Of a stretch of 64,000 bases of DNA, positions 53,089 through 62,786 are shown in pieces. Under the pieces are notes generated by a model. It saw only the letters and a list, made by a program, of their open reading frames with translations. It was not told the DNA's origin and made no database searches. Made by a program: the position numbers and the translations under genes. The DNA is from Balneola sp. (GTDB lineage Bacteria > Bacteroidota > Rhodothermia > Balneolales > Balneolaceae), in NCBI GenBank assembly GCA_017643645.1, contig JAEPNB010000002.1, positions 124,001-188,000 of the forward strand. The letters are read 5' to 3'. Every line of letters begins with the position of its first letter. Position 1 is the stretch's first letter.

Positions 53089-54420
53089 TTAAAAAAGCAT
53101 TCCTGCAATAGTTGCTGTCATCATTGTTGCCATCGTACCGGCAAAAACAGCTTTAATTCCAAATTTAGCCAAATCAGATTTTCTCTCAGGGGCTAATCCT
53201 CCAATACCACCAATCTGAATCGCGATTGAAGAAAAATTAGCAAATCCACATAATGCAAATGTAGCCATTGCAATAGTTTTAGGTGAAATATTTGCTGCTG
53301 ATACTTCATCTGCCAATTTCAGATACGCAACAAACTCATTCAAAACAATTTTAGTACCTATTAAACTTCCCATGGTAGTTGCGTCTGCCCATTCAACACC
53401 AATGACCCAGGCAATTGGAGCAAGAACCCAGCCTAAAACCATTTCGATACTTAACTGTGAACCTATCACTCCTGTTAAACCTGTTATATCTGAAACCCAA
53501 CCAAAAAACCCATTAAACATTGCTAGTAATGCTATGAACGCCAATAACATAGCGCCTACATTTAAAGCTAGTTTCAAGCCCACGCTAGCTCCGGTAGCAG
53601 CCGCATCGATTCCGTTTGCATCTGTTTTTTCTACTGTAATTGACACATCACCGGCAGTGGCTGCTTCTTCTGTTTCGGGGTAAAGTATTTTAGCAATTAC
53701 CAATGCAGCAGGGGCAGCCATCAAACTTGCACCTAATAATCGTTCAGCAAACAACTGTTGAGCAACTTGTATCTCAAGTCCATTTGCTGTAGCAAACGAG
53801 GTTCCAAGCATAGCCACATACGCGGCCATAACTCCTCCGGCAATTGTTGCCATACCACCGGTCATAACAGTGAGTAGTTCAGATTTGGTCATTTTACTGA
53901 TAAAAGGCTTAATTACTAAAGGGGCTTCAGTTTGTCCAACAAAAATATTTGAAATTACAGAAAGTGTTTCTGCTCCTGAAGTTCCCAGTAACTTTTGCAT
54001 TCCTTTAGAAAGAACTCTTACTATAAATTGAAGAACGCCGTAATGATAGAGTAAAGCGGTTAAAGAGGCGAAAAAGATAATTGTGGGTAAAACTTGAAAA
54101 GCGAAAATAACTCCCACGCTTTCCTGATACTCAGGTCCTTTACCTAAAAAGTTAAATAAAAATGAAGCTCCTTCTGTTGTATACTTTAATACTATAACAA
54201 AGAAGCTGGCTATCAGTTTAAAAAGAAGTTTAGGCCAACCTAATGGAGAAAATAACGCTTCGAGTTGATCAGATTTAAGAATAAAAATGGCTAAAATAAA
54301 TTGGATGCCGAGCCCGGTACCTACTAAACGCCAGTTAATTCTTTTTTTGTTATTTGAGAATAGAAAAGCAATTCCGATAATTGCCACCATTCCAAGTATC
54401 CCGCGTAATATATTTTCCAT
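53089..54420 (-). CDS. Concentrative nucleoside transporter (NupC/CNT family)
   Basis: A 443-residue inner-membrane nucleoside symporter with about 8-10 membrane segments. Key blocks: INWRLVGTGLGIQF, the helical-hairpin motif GQTEAPLVIKPFI, MTGGMATIAGGVMAAYV and CGFANFSSIAIQIGG, all CNT signatures. Its start shares one base with the thymidine kinase stop. Import and phosphorylation of thymidine thus sit in one operon. Confidence 0.93.
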   Translation of the reverse strand: MENILRGILGMVAIIGIAFLFSNNKKRINWRLVGTGLGIQFILAIFILKSDQLEALFSPLGWPKLLFKLIASFFVIVLKYTTEGASFLFNFLGKGPEYQESVGVIFAFQVLPTIIFFASLTALLYHYGVLQFIVRVLSKGMQKLLGTSGAETLSVISNIFVGQTEAPLVIKPFISKMTKSELLTVMTGGMATIAGGVMAAYVAMLGTSFATANGLEIQVAQQLFAERLLGASLMAAPAALVIAKILYPETEEAATAGDVSITVEKTDANGIDAAATGASVGLKLALNVGAMLLAFIALLAMFNGFFGWVSDITGLTGVIGSQLSIEMVLGWVLAPIAWVIGVEWADATTMGSLIGTKIVLNEFVAYLKLADEVSAANISPKTIAMATFALCGFANFSSIAIQIGGIGGLAPERKSDLAKFGIKAVFAGTMATMMTATIAGMLF

Positions 54421-55079
54421 TAAGAGTTTTCTAAGTTTAAATTATCTTCTTCCTGAGGTACTACTTTTGGTTGTAAAAACGGTCTGATGGGTCTTCCACG
54501 TCTTCTGTCTACGGACGGCCGGAAACAATGTCTGGCTCGAGGCTCATAGGCATCATATTCACCAACTAATACTTTGCTGGTATCTTCGATTACTCGTTGA
54601 GAGAAGTTAGCCATTGTGCCACTTTCTGCACAAACAGCATGGAGCTTTGTAACATATTCTGCAACGGCTAAAAGGTAGGGCATAGGTCCGAAAGGTTTGC
54701 CTTCGAAATCCATATCAAGACCGGCTACTATAACTCTTTTTCCATCGTTAGCGAGAACATTTACGATATCAACTATTCGTTCATCAAAGAACTGGGCTTC
54801 GTCTATGCAAACGACTTTAGCATTAGATGTAAGTAATACAATTTGATCAGCGGTATCTACCAGAATGCTGGGCAATGCAGTTTCATTATGAGATACAACT
54901 TCGGTATCACTATATCTTTTATCGATAGCAGGTTTCACTACAATTACTTCCTGTCCGGCAATATGAGCTCGTTTGGCTCTTCTGATAAGTTCTTCTGTTT
55001 TTCCACTAAACATTCCTCCACAAACAACTTCAATCCATCCATATTCTCTGGGAGCAAACGAGGGTTCATTAATCATCAA
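54420..55079 (-). CDS. tdk: Thymidine kinase
   Basis: A 219-residue type II thymidine kinase. Walker A GGMFSGKT is at 21-28, Walker B VVCIDEAQFF (89-98), and GLDMDFEGKPFGP precedes the lasso region. The zinc ribbon is eroded: Cys150-x-x-Ser153 and Ala182-x-x-Cys185 replace the two C-x-x-C pairs. Several bacterial enzymes vary in the first pair, but loss in both is less usual. Catalysis should not depend on it. Confidence 0.92.
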   Translation of the reverse strand: MMINEPSFAPREYGWIEVVCGGMFSGKTEELIRRAKRAHIAGQEVIVVKPAIDKRYSDTEVVSHNETALPSILVDTADQIVLLTSNAKVVCIDEAQFFDERIVDIVNVLANDGKRVIVAGLDMDFEGKPFGPMPYLLAVAEYVTKLHAVCAESGTMANFSQRVIEDTSKVLVGEYDAYEPRARHCFRPSVDRRRGRPIRPFLQPKVVPQEEDNLNLENS

Positions 55080-55203
55080 TATTATCTTCTTTTAGAGAGA
55101 TTGCTAATCATTGTAATATATTAGGGCGAGTAACAAAAGGAAAGGAAATCTGATATTTAGATTTTAAAAATTCACTACCACTTATTATTCTTAAAAAATT
55201 AAA

Positions 55204-55749
55204 ATGGCAGACATGCAAACACGAGAACAATCACTTCAGTTATTAGAAAAATATATATCGGGTGAAAGCCTTATTCATCATTCGAAAATGGTAGCCAAAG
55301 CGATGGAAGCTTATGCAACAAAGCTTGGAAAAAATGAAGCTGAAATTGAAGAATGGTGGACAGCCGGTTTACTTCATGATCTTGATTGGGAAAAATTTCC
55401 TGATGAACATCCCAATAAAGCTGTAAATGAAATTTTACCAGAATATGGTTACTCCAAAAATATATTAGAAGCAATTCAAGCACATGCTCCCGAAAGGACA
55501 GGAAGAAAGCCTGATTCTGAAATAGAAAGGTATCTGTTTGCCTGCGATGAACTTTCAGGATTTATATACGCAGTCTCTTTAATGCGTCCGACAGGGTTTC
55601 AGGGGATGAAAGTAAAATCTGTTAATAAAAAATTGAAAACACTTAAGTTTGCTGAAAGCGTACCCAGAGAAGATATAAGAGAAGGTGCTAAGTTGATTAA
55701 TGAAGAGTTAAGTGATCATATATTATTTCTTATATCTGTATTCGAATAA
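55204..55749 (+). CDS. HD-domain hydrolase
   Basis: A 181-residue cytoplasmic phosphohydrolase-like protein. Metal ligands: His25/26 in LIHHSKMV, His58-Asp59 in GLLHDLDW, His94 in AIQAHAPE and an Asp in FACDELSGF. HD proteins of this size cleave phosphate esters of nucleotides; substrate unknown. It stands alone, divergent from tdk. Confidence 0.85.
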   Translation: MADMQTREQSLQLLEKYISGESLIHHSKMVAKAMEAYATKLGKNEAEIEEWWTAGLLHDLDWEKFPDEHPNKAVNEILPEYGYSKNILEAIQAHAPERTGRKPDSEIERYLFACDELSGFIYAVSLMRPTGFQGMKVKSVNKKLKTLKFAESVPREDIREGAKLINEELSDHILFLISVFE

Positions 55750-55860
55750 GTTAAACACACCAGTTAAGTATTTATTAATTATTAGAATTTCATTTCAGAG
55801 TTTGAAATATCATTGATTTTATTTTAATTGAAACATCCTCTAACTTAAGTATAATTAGTT

Positions 55861-57123
55861 ATGAAACAGATATCAATTCTCTCCTGTCTGGTTGCATTAG
55901 TTGCAAGCAGTTCTATCTTCGCTCAAAATTACAGCACAAGTTATCACTTCAGCAATCATAAGGTTTTCTATCAAACCAATGGTCTTCATTATGATTTATT
56001 TAATGAATATGAGTATGATAATCAATTTGGTGCTTATCGATATTTGCCGACGCTTCAGTCAATTCGATATAATAGAGTGGATGCTCTTTTTGTTGGGGTA
56101 GGTTCAGATTTTGCTGATCCAAACTCGGAAATTTTAAATATTGGCGGAGTTGATTTTGATGGGTTCATAGGATACTCAACCGGTCAAAAGGACTGGCAAT
56201 ACAGAGCTTCCGCGAATAAAGCTTTTGGAAACTGGCTTATAGTTGGGGGTGAGTTAACAAACAGCTCAGCAACCAATGACCTCTGGCGAACAGGACTTTC
56301 TGAAAATTCTATCACTACATTAGTAGCCGGATATGATTATCACGACTATTATAAAGCCGAGGGATATGGAGTATTCTCAGAAATTACTCTGGGCAGATTT
56401 GTAAACATTGGCGCCAGTTATAATTACACTACATACAGTACTCTGGAAAATAGTACGGAATATTCCCTTTTTGGAGATGGAAATATTGGTCGTTTAAATC
56501 CTGCTCTTGATCCTTCTGCAGATGTGGTAGCTCAGGAAAGTATTGGGATGCGACTTACCTTAAACAAGAAAGGTTATACGAAAGGGATTATAACCAGTAA
56601 GTTTTTAGCAGAAGCTGAACTATCTGATGCAGGTTTTAATAATGATTTCAATTATAATAAATTTGAGATTACATCTCTCAACTATCTAAAACTAGATGAT
56701 CATACTCTTTTTAAGTTCAGAGTTAAAGCCGGTTCAATAACCGGTGATGTTCCGGAGTTCAAGAATTTCGCTTTAGGTGGAATCGGCTCACTGCGTGCAA
56801 CAGGGTATAAATTCTATCGAGGTAATAGAATGTTTATGAGTAACGCAGAGATTGTTTTTGGAGATTTATGGAACTATGACGACGGAGAACTTGAAATAAA
56901 TGGCCTTTATTTAACTTTATTTTTGGATTCAGGATGGACTGACTTTGTGAATTCAAGTTCGAATGATCCTTTTTCAGGATTCGAATCACTGGAATTTCAA
57001 ACTCTAACTCATAATGTTGGTGCTGGAATTGGAACTGGTTTTGTAAGAATAGAAGTAGCCACACCCGTAGCGGGTTCAGAAGGTTTTACTTCACTTTGGG
57101 TTAGATTAAATCCTACCTTCTGA
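55861..57123 (+). CDS. Outer-membrane beta-barrel protein, Omp85/surface-antigen like
   Basis: A 420-residue exported protein (signal peptide ends ...SSIFAQ, about 22), without obvious POTRA domains. Alternating strands through the chain, the ALGGIGSLRATGYKFYRGN block near 306-324, and a final strand ending in Phe (LWVRLNPTF) match the barrel of the Omp85/Bac_surface_Ag family. The conserved RGY-like turn reads LRATGY. It may be a pore or lipase-like barrel; function unknown. Confidence 0.75.
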   Translation: MKQISILSCLVALVASSSIFAQNYSTSYHFSNHKVFYQTNGLHYDLFNEYEYDNQFGAYRYLPTLQSIRYNRVDALFVGVGSDFADPNSEILNIGGVDFDGFIGYSTGQKDWQYRASANKAFGNWLIVGGELTNSSATNDLWRTGLSENSITTLVAGYDYHDYYKAEGYGVFSEITLGRFVNIGASYNYTTYSTLENSTEYSLFGDGNIGRLNPALDPSADVVAQESIGMRLTLNKKGYTKGIITSKFLAEAELSDAGFNNDFNYNKFEITSLNYLKLDDHTLFKFRVKAGSITGDVPEFKNFALGGIGSLRATGYKFYRGNRMFMSNAEIVFGDLWNYDDGELEINGLYLTLFLDSGWTDFVNSSSNDPFSGFESLEFQTLTHNVGAGIGTGFVRIEVATPVAGSEGFTSLWVRLNPTF

Positions 57124-57142
57124 TTTCAGAATAAATCTCTTT

Positions 57143-57170
57143 AAAGCTGGCCATTCGAGTCAGCTTTTTT
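57143..57170 (+). terminator. Intrinsic terminator after the Omp85-like gene
   Basis: AAAGCTGGC (57143-57151) pairs with GTCAGCTTT (57159-57167; one G-T pair) and is followed by TTT. Confidence 0.85.
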
Positions 57171-57223
57171 ATTTACTCCATTACATAATTTTTACATATA
57201 GTTTAAGTTTGCTATTTTGAACT

Positions 57224-59248
57224 ATGAAGAAGTTTATTTTAAAGAAAGAAGAGCCTAAGCTACGTCCGGAAGACTATTCTATTCCTTATTCTGATTTGCT
57301 TAATAACGAGCAGTTAAAGGCTGTTTTCTTTGATAAAGGTGCAGCTCTTGTTATTGCAGGAGCAGGTACAGGTAAAACTAGGACTTTAATTTATCGTGTG
57401 GCCAGATTGGTTGAAAGTGGGGTGGATCCATCCGAGATCCTATTACTTACATTTACCAGAAGAGCAGCTACGGAAATGCTTAATCGAGCAAGTACTGTAC
57501 TTGATGACAGGTGCCAAAAAGTAAAAGGAGGGACTTTTCATTATTATTGTAGTCAGATTCTTCATCGTTTTGCTCAGAAAATCGGATTTCCTGATAACTT
57601 TACAATTATAGATACTTCTGATTCTTTAGAAGTAATCCAGTTTGTACGAACTTCACTAAATCTGCATAAAAAGAACAAGCGTTTTCCAAACAAAAGCACA
57701 TTGCTTAACATGATCAGCACATCTGTTAATAAGCATTTGGATATACGCGTAGTTGTGCTGGAAGAGTATCCTCAGTTTTATGAACAAATTGAAAAGATAG
57801 AAGAAGTAGCAAAGGGGTATACAGAATACAAAGAGAAAAACTTTGTAATGGACTTCGATGATTTACTTATAAAAACAAAACAACTACTTGAACAGCATAG
57901 TGATATAAGAATTAAAGTAGCTTCTTCACACAAGTTTGTAATGGTTGATGAGTACCAGGATACTAACCAACTTCAGGCTGATTTAACGCGCCTGTTCTCA
58001 AGTGTTCATAATAATATTATGGCGGTAGGTGACGACGCTCAAAGTATATATTCATTTAGAGGTGCTGACCATCAAAATATAATGGAGTTTCCCGGATTGT
58101 TTGATCAAACCAAAGTTATTAAGCTGGAAGAAAATTATCGTTCTACACCACAGGTTTTAGAAGCGGCAAATAACTTGCTTAAACAAGCCACATTTAAATT
58201 TGATAAGAAATTATTTTCTACCAACGAAGAAGGAGAATTACCTGCTTTAGTTCAGGCGCCAAGTGAACACGATCAAAGCAGGTTTATATCACAAGTCGTT
58301 CTCCAGTTACGTGAACAAAATATGGAGCTTAATGAAATAGCTGTTTTATTTAGAAATGGAAGAGATTCCTATGACCTTGAAGTAGAATTAAACAGAAAAA
58401 ACATTCCATTTGTTAAGTATGGGGGTCAAAAATTTACTGAAGCAGCACATATCAAGGATGTGCTTGCCCATGTCCGGGTTCTGGTGAATCCGATGGATAC
58501 GATAGCCTGGAACAGAGTTTTGATGTTAATTGATGGCATTGGACCTAAAACTGCTCAGGATCTTTTTGAATGGATCAGGTTAGCTAAAAATCCATATGAC
58601 CTTGGCATGGCTGATGTGGTTAGTAAGTCTTATGTCAAACAAATGACGAGCCTGAGTAAACTACTTCAGTCTTTGAAGAAAAATAATCTATCAGTATCCG
58701 AAATTATAAATCAAATGGTAGATTACTACAGAGTTTTCTGTGAAAAAAGATATGATGACTATCCCAAAAGATTAAAAGACTTAGAAGCTTTTATTAATAT
58801 ATCAACCGGGTTTAGTTCTTTGTCGAAAATGTTGGAGGAACTGGCTCTCGATCCTATCTCAGCGACTGCAGTTGAAACAGAGGAGAAAGATCATGAAGAA
58901 GCACCTCTTATATTAAGTACAATTCATTCAGCTAAAGGATTAGAGTGGAAGCACGTTTTTATCATTCAATGCCTTGATGGGATAATACCATCAGCTTATT
59001 CAGTCGATGACCCCGAACAACTGGATGAAGAATTGAGATTGCTTTATGTGGCCACTACAAGAGCCAGAGATATGCTTTATTACACATATCCTATGCTCGC
59101 ACAATCTGTTTATGGAGACTATTTTACTAATCCGTCAAGATTTTTAAAACAACTTGATAATAATATAGCAGAGGAATGGCAATTGGAGGAGGAGCGTGTA
59201 GAATCTATAAGTGGCTCAACAACAAATGAAAACTTATTAAACAGTTAA
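57224..59248 (+). CDS. UvrD/PcrA-family DNA helicase
   Basis: A 674-residue superfamily 1A 3'-5' helicase. Walker A GAGTGKTRT (46-54), Ia LTFTRRAATEM, II VDEYQDTNQLQ, III GDDAQSIYSFRGAD, IV LEENYRS, V STIHSAKGLEW and VI LLYVATTRARD are all intact. It has no nuclease domain. It acts in repair or replication restart, independently of RecBCD. Slightly shorter than PcrA. Confidence 0.94.
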   Translation: MKKFILKKEEPKLRPEDYSIPYSDLLNNEQLKAVFFDKGAALVIAGAGTGKTRTLIYRVARLVESGVDPSEILLLTFTRRAATEMLNRASTVLDDRCQKVKGGTFHYYCSQILHRFAQKIGFPDNFTIIDTSDSLEVIQFVRTSLNLHKKNKRFPNKSTLLNMISTSVNKHLDIRVVVLEEYPQFYEQIEKIEEVAKGYTEYKEKNFVMDFDDLLIKTKQLLEQHSDIRIKVASSHKFVMVDEYQDTNQLQADLTRLFSSVHNNIMAVGDDAQSIYSFRGADHQNIMEFPGLFDQTKVIKLEENYRSTPQVLEAANNLLKQATFKFDKKLFSTNEEGELPALVQAPSEHDQSRFISQVVLQLREQNMELNEIAVLFRNGRDSYDLEVELNRKNIPFVKYGGQKFTEAAHIKDVLAHVRVLVNPMDTIAWNRVLMLIDGIGPKTAQDLFEWIRLAKNPYDLGMADVVSKSYVKQMTSLSKLLQSLKKNNLSVSEIINQMVDYYRVFCEKRYDDYPKRLKDLEAFINISTGFSSLSKMLEELALDPISATAVETEEKDHEEAPLILSTIHSAKGLEWKHVFIIQCLDGIIPSAYSVDDPEQLDEELRLLYVATTRARDMLYYTYPMLAQSVYGDYFTNPSRFLKQLDNNIAEEWQLEEERVESISGSTTNENLLNS

Positions 59249-59494
59249 ATCATTATTGTCTTTTTTAATGAACTTTCGTTGATGATACATTTCATAAAAA
59301 AGCCAAAAAACCGGGTAAACAGGTACAAATACAGCAAAAAAGATTTCCAATTTAGAGCCTCTGGGTTTGCCACCATCCACAGGAAGAGTAATACCTGCTA
59401 TTCCGGCAACCCACAAAATAAACAAAACAAATAAACCCAAAGCCAGCAGCAAAGCTCCCAGAAATCCGATTTCAGTATAGAATGTTTTTAGCAT
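59237..59494 (-). CDS. Small two-helix membrane protein
   Basis: An 85-residue protein with membrane segments at about 10-35 and 50-68 separated by a Gly/Pro-rich loop (LPVDGGKPRGSK) and a basic C-terminus. Unknown family. It converges on the helicase gene, overlapping its end by 12 bases, and is divergent from der. Confidence 0.65.
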   Translation of the reverse strand: MLKTFYTEIGFLGALLLALGLFVLFILWVAGIAGITLPVDGGKPRGSKLEIFFAVFVPVYPVFWLFYEMYHQRKFIKKDNNDLTV

Positions 59495-59554
59495 ATAAGT
59501 TGGGCTATAATAGTTGTATATTCACTGTTCTAATTTATAAAGACAAATTCATAA

Positions 59555-60862
59555 ATGCTCCCAGTAGTTTCCATTGTTGGTAGACCTAATGTAGGAAAAT
59601 CAACTATATTTAACAGATTAATCGGTAAAAGAAAAGCAATTGTTCACGATGAGTACGGTGTAACCAGAGACAGACATTATGGTCAGTCTTTTTGGAACGG
59701 TATTGATTTCAACGTCATAGATACCGGAGGTTACTTACCAGATGACATGAATGTAATGGTGGTAGGAATCCGTGAACAGGTTCATATTGCTTTGGAAGAA
59801 TCAGATGTTATTCTACTGGTTGTTGATGCTGAACACGGAATTAACACTCTCGACAAATCGGTTTCACAGTTGCTGCGACAGCAGAAAAAACCTGTACTTT
59901 TAGTAGCTAACAAAGCTGATAATGAAGCCAGAAGGATGAATGCTTCTGAATTCTATGAACTCGGCTTCGAAGAGGTCTTTCCGATTTCTGCAATTAGTGG
60001 AATTGGAACCGGTGACCTTTTAGATAAAGTGACAGAATTACTCCCTGAAGCCATACAGGAAGAAGAAGATTCATCTCCTAAAATTGCTTTCATCGGTAGG
60101 CCAAATGTAGGGAAAAGCAGCTTAGTCAATGCTTTATTAGATGATGAACGTTGTATAGTTACTGACATTGCAGGTACCACTCGAGACACCATCAACAGTA
60201 AGCTGAATTTCAACGGCAAAGAATATGTTCTTGTTGATACAGCCGGGCTACGTAAACGAACTAAAGTTAAGGAGAATATCGAGTTTTACAGTACTGTAAG
60301 AACTGCTAGGGCAATACAGGAATGTGATGTAGCAGTTTTAATTTTGGATGCTATGCGTGGTTTTGAAGATCAGGACAAACGGGTTTTAAGAGAAGCTGAA
60401 AAATTTAATAAGGCTCTCATTATTTTATTGAATAAATGGGATCTTGTTACTGAAAAAGACACACATACAGTTAAAGAATTTGAAGAGTATATATATGAGT
60501 CAACTCCACAATTAAATTACGTTCCAATTCTAACCATTTCTGCTCTAAATAAGAAAAGAGTGCACAAAGTGATGGACCTGGCTGAAGAAGTTATTCAGGA
60601 ACGAAAGAAGCAAATAAGTACGTCGGACTTTAATAATTTTATTGAAGATATACTATCAATGAAGCCTTTGCCGATGAAAAGAGGGCGTCAGCTAAAAATA
60701 CAGTATGGTACTCAGGTAAAATCAAACCCCCCTGTATTTAAATTTTTTATGAACAGTCCGCAGGACTTGCCGCCGAATTACCGAAGGTTTATAGAAAATC
60801 AACTAAGGGAACGCTACGGATTTAAAGGGGTACCTGTGACAATGGTGTTTCGACAAAAATAA
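59555..60862 (+). CDS. der: Ribosome biogenesis GTPase Der (EngA)
   Basis: Double GTPase needed for 50S assembly, 435 residues. G domain 1: GRPNVGKST (10-18), DTGG and ANKAD. G domain 2: GRPNVGKSS (about 183-191), DTAGLRKR and LNKWD. The C-terminal KH-like domain (about 355-435) has the typical NPPVFKFFMN and YRRFIENQLRERYGF. Complete. Confidence 0.97.
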   Translation: MLPVVSIVGRPNVGKSTIFNRLIGKRKAIVHDEYGVTRDRHYGQSFWNGIDFNVIDTGGYLPDDMNVMVVGIREQVHIALEESDVILLVVDAEHGINTLDKSVSQLLRQQKKPVLLVANKADNEARRMNASEFYELGFEEVFPISAISGIGTGDLLDKVTELLPEAIQEEEDSSPKIAFIGRPNVGKSSLVNALLDDERCIVTDIAGTTRDTINSKLNFNGKEYVLVDTAGLRKRTKVKENIEFYSTVRTARAIQECDVAVLILDAMRGFEDQDKRVLREAEKFNKALIILLNKWDLVTEKDTHTVKEFEEYIYESTPQLNYVPILTISALNKKRVHKVMDLAEEVIQERKKQISTSDFNNFIEDILSMKPLPMKRGRQLKIQYGTQVKSNPPVFKFFMNSPQDLPPNYRRFIENQLRERYGFKGVPVTMVFRQK

Positions 60863-60877
60863 TTATAAAAAAGCAGG

Positions 60878-60915
60878 AATAAACTTTGAAGCTGACGTAA
60901 CAAAGGTTTATTTTT
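60878..60915 (+). terminator. Probable terminator after der
   Basis: AATAAACTTTG (60878-60888) pairs with CAAAGGTTTATT (60901-60912) with one bulged G, 12-base loop, then T-run to 60915. AT-rich stem, so moderate strength. Confidence 0.6.
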
Positions 60916-60951
60916 GGATACTAATTCGAACAATATTTCTGACCAATTTAG

Positions 60952-61638
60952 ATGGCTAAGAATCTCGAGAAACCAGTTTTAAATGCTTTAAGCAGCAATC
61001 AAAAAAATGAGCGTAAGCTTAATTTTTTAGAAAAAATTTATCTCCCTGAGATATTCAAAGGGCTTTGGTACACATTTAAGCAAATGTTTCAGCCAAAATT
61101 TACTATGAATTATCCGGAAGAAAAATGGACACCCCCAGCAATTTTCCGAGGAAGACCTGTACTGGTTGAAGATCACGGTAAAGAACGCTGTGTTGCGTGT
61201 GGATTGTGCGCACGTGCATGCCCGCCTTTAGCTATTAGCATGCAAGCTTCTGAAACGGAGGATGAAAAAGAAAGATATCCTGATTTTTTCGAAATAAATA
61301 TGCTAAGATGTATCTACTGTGGATATTGCGAAGAAGTTTGTCCCGAGGAAGCTATAGTCATGAGTAAAGATTATGATATTGTTTTTGAGTCCAGAGAAGA
61401 TGCAGTTTACGATAAGGAAAGACTTCTTGTTCCTAAAGAAGATCTAGAAGACAGACTTGAGTATCTGAAAACCTACAAAAATACTCAGTTTGGTAATTTT
61501 TGGGATTTCCAGGAAGAGAACAATATTCATTCTGTGAGAGACAGGGATACAGAATGGAATACCGGGCTTTCTTTAGTTGATATGATACAAACTCAGGACA
61601 AGAACGACGCAGCGCCGGCATCTAAAGTCTGGAAATAA
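60952..61638 (+). CDS. nuoI: NADH-quinone oxidoreductase subunit I
   Basis: Peripheral arm subunit of respiratory complex I, 228 residues, carrying two 4Fe-4S clusters (N6a, N6b). Cys80, 83, 86 and 90 with Cys120, 123, 126 and 130 form the two C-x2-C-x2-C-x3-C-P motifs. [17 protein letters not shown] is the NuoI-typical lead. The C-terminal ~70 residues extend past the usual end. No other nuo gene is in the window. Confidence 0.93.
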   Translation: MAKNLEKPVLNALSSNQKNERKLNFLEKIYLPEIFKGLWYTFKQMFQPKFTMNYPEEKWTPPAIFRGRPVLVEDHGKERCVACGLCARACPPLAISMQASETEDEKERYPDFFEINMLRCIYCGYCEEVCPEEAIVMSKDYDIVFESREDAVYDKERLLVPKEDLEDRLEYLKTYKNTQFGNFWDFQEENNIHSVRDRDTEWNTGLSLVDMIQTQDKNDAAPASKVWK

Positions 61639-61660
61639 CTAATTACAAATCCTCTTTAGT

Positions 61661-62179
61661 TTGAATGAACAGCAACAACTCAATGATCTGATTAGTGATA
61701 TTGAGTATCTTCAGTACGAAGCACAATCTTTAAGCAACGTTATTGAATCTGTTCCTTATTCGGAAAAACCCTTAGGTGGAGAGTCCATAATAGAAAATCT
61801 GATGTCTGTTCATTCTGCCCAGTCCAGTATCTTGGAGATTTTCAATGATCTGGATGAAAAGGGAATGGATATAGACATTAATAATTATTCTGTTTTTGAC
61901 AGAGTTGAATTAACGGAGCAGGAGATAGGTGATCAGAATGTTAAAGACCTTATCCAAGAAATTGAAAAAACACGATCCTCGCTCACAAAAATAATTTCTG
62001 ATAAACCTCAAGCTTTTTTCTCTCTAGAATTTGAAGAGGAGAATTCTCCTGTAACTGTATTAGATCTTTTATTAGAAATGGTACAACGTGAACGGAACTC
62101 ACTAAAAGAGATTGCTAACCTTGTACTTACTTATCAAAAAGACAGGCAGTTTCAAAGAGAGATTTCCGGAAAAAAATAA
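61661..62179 (+). CDS. Helical cytoplasmic protein, unknown
   Basis: A 172-residue protein rich in Glu, Leu and Ser, predicted helical throughout. The only suitable start is TTG 61661 and no good ribosome site precedes it. SIIENLMSVHSAQSSILEIF and TVLDLLLEMVQRERNSLKEI recall the spacing of DinB-fold helices but without the metal-binding histidines apart from one His. Twenty-two bases after nuoI and 8 before a membrane-protein gene, so in one operon. Function unknown. Confidence 0.65.
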   Translation: MNEQQQLNDLISDIEYLQYEAQSLSNVIESVPYSEKPLGGESIIENLMSVHSAQSSILEIFNDLDEKGMDIDINNYSVFDRVELTEQEIGDQNVKDLIQEIEKTRSSLTKIISDKPQAFFSLEFEEENSPVTVLDLLLEMVQRERNSLKEIANLVLTYQKDRQFQREISGKK

Positions 62180-62187
62180 TCTAAGTT

Positions 62188-62784
62188 ATGGATATACTCA
62201 GCTGGGTAAGTATTCTGAATATAATTGTTCTGCTGTTTTCGATCTATCAGGTTGGTACAATATTTTCAGAAAAAAGATTGGCTTATTTATCCCTGATTTG
62301 TCTGGCATTAGTCTCTTATCTGATATCTAATATTATTTTTTTGGTCGACCAAGATTTGATTTTAATCATTCGTTTCGTCAATCTAAGTAGCTTAGTGTGT
62401 GTTTTAAGTGCTCTTTTTAGCTTAATAAGAGAATCTAAACCCGTGTTTGCAAGATTCCCATCTATACTGAGCTATATTCCTTTTCTGATTCTGTTGTTTC
62501 TGCCATTGATTCTTGGTCAAACCGTTATTTACAATTTATTGACTGCTACATTTCAAGCAGGAAGTATCCTTGTAGCTTTGATGATATTTGTATTAAATAA
62601 ACTAAATAAAAAAGATTCCGGATGGCATATTTCTGGCTTAATTCTATTACTCTTTGCTTTTGTCTTTTATTGGTTTAATACACTACTAACTCCAATACAA
62701 GAAGTCGTGATCACAGAGTTAGTGTTATTATCAGGAATTGTACTTTTAACAACAGGAATAAGGAAATCCCACTTCAAATTATAA
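62188..62784 (+). CDS. Six- or seven-helix membrane protein, unknown
   Basis: A 198-residue integral membrane protein with about seven segments (about 5-25, 33-52, 58-83, 92-110, 113-136, 146-165, 172-190). The layout resembles the membrane sensor part of some histidine kinases, but no output domain is attached. Two bases separate it from the peroxiredoxin gene. Family not recognised. Confidence 0.65.
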   Translation: MDILSWVSILNIIVLLFSIYQVGTIFSEKRLAYLSLICLALVSYLISNIIFLVDQDLILIIRFVNLSSLVCVLSALFSLIRESKPVFARFPSILSYIPFLILLFLPLILGQTVIYNLLTATFQAGSILVALMIFVLNKLNKKDSGWHISGLILLLFAFVFYWFNTLLTPIQEVVITELVLLSGIVLLTTGIRKSHFKL

Positions 62785-62786
62785 CA

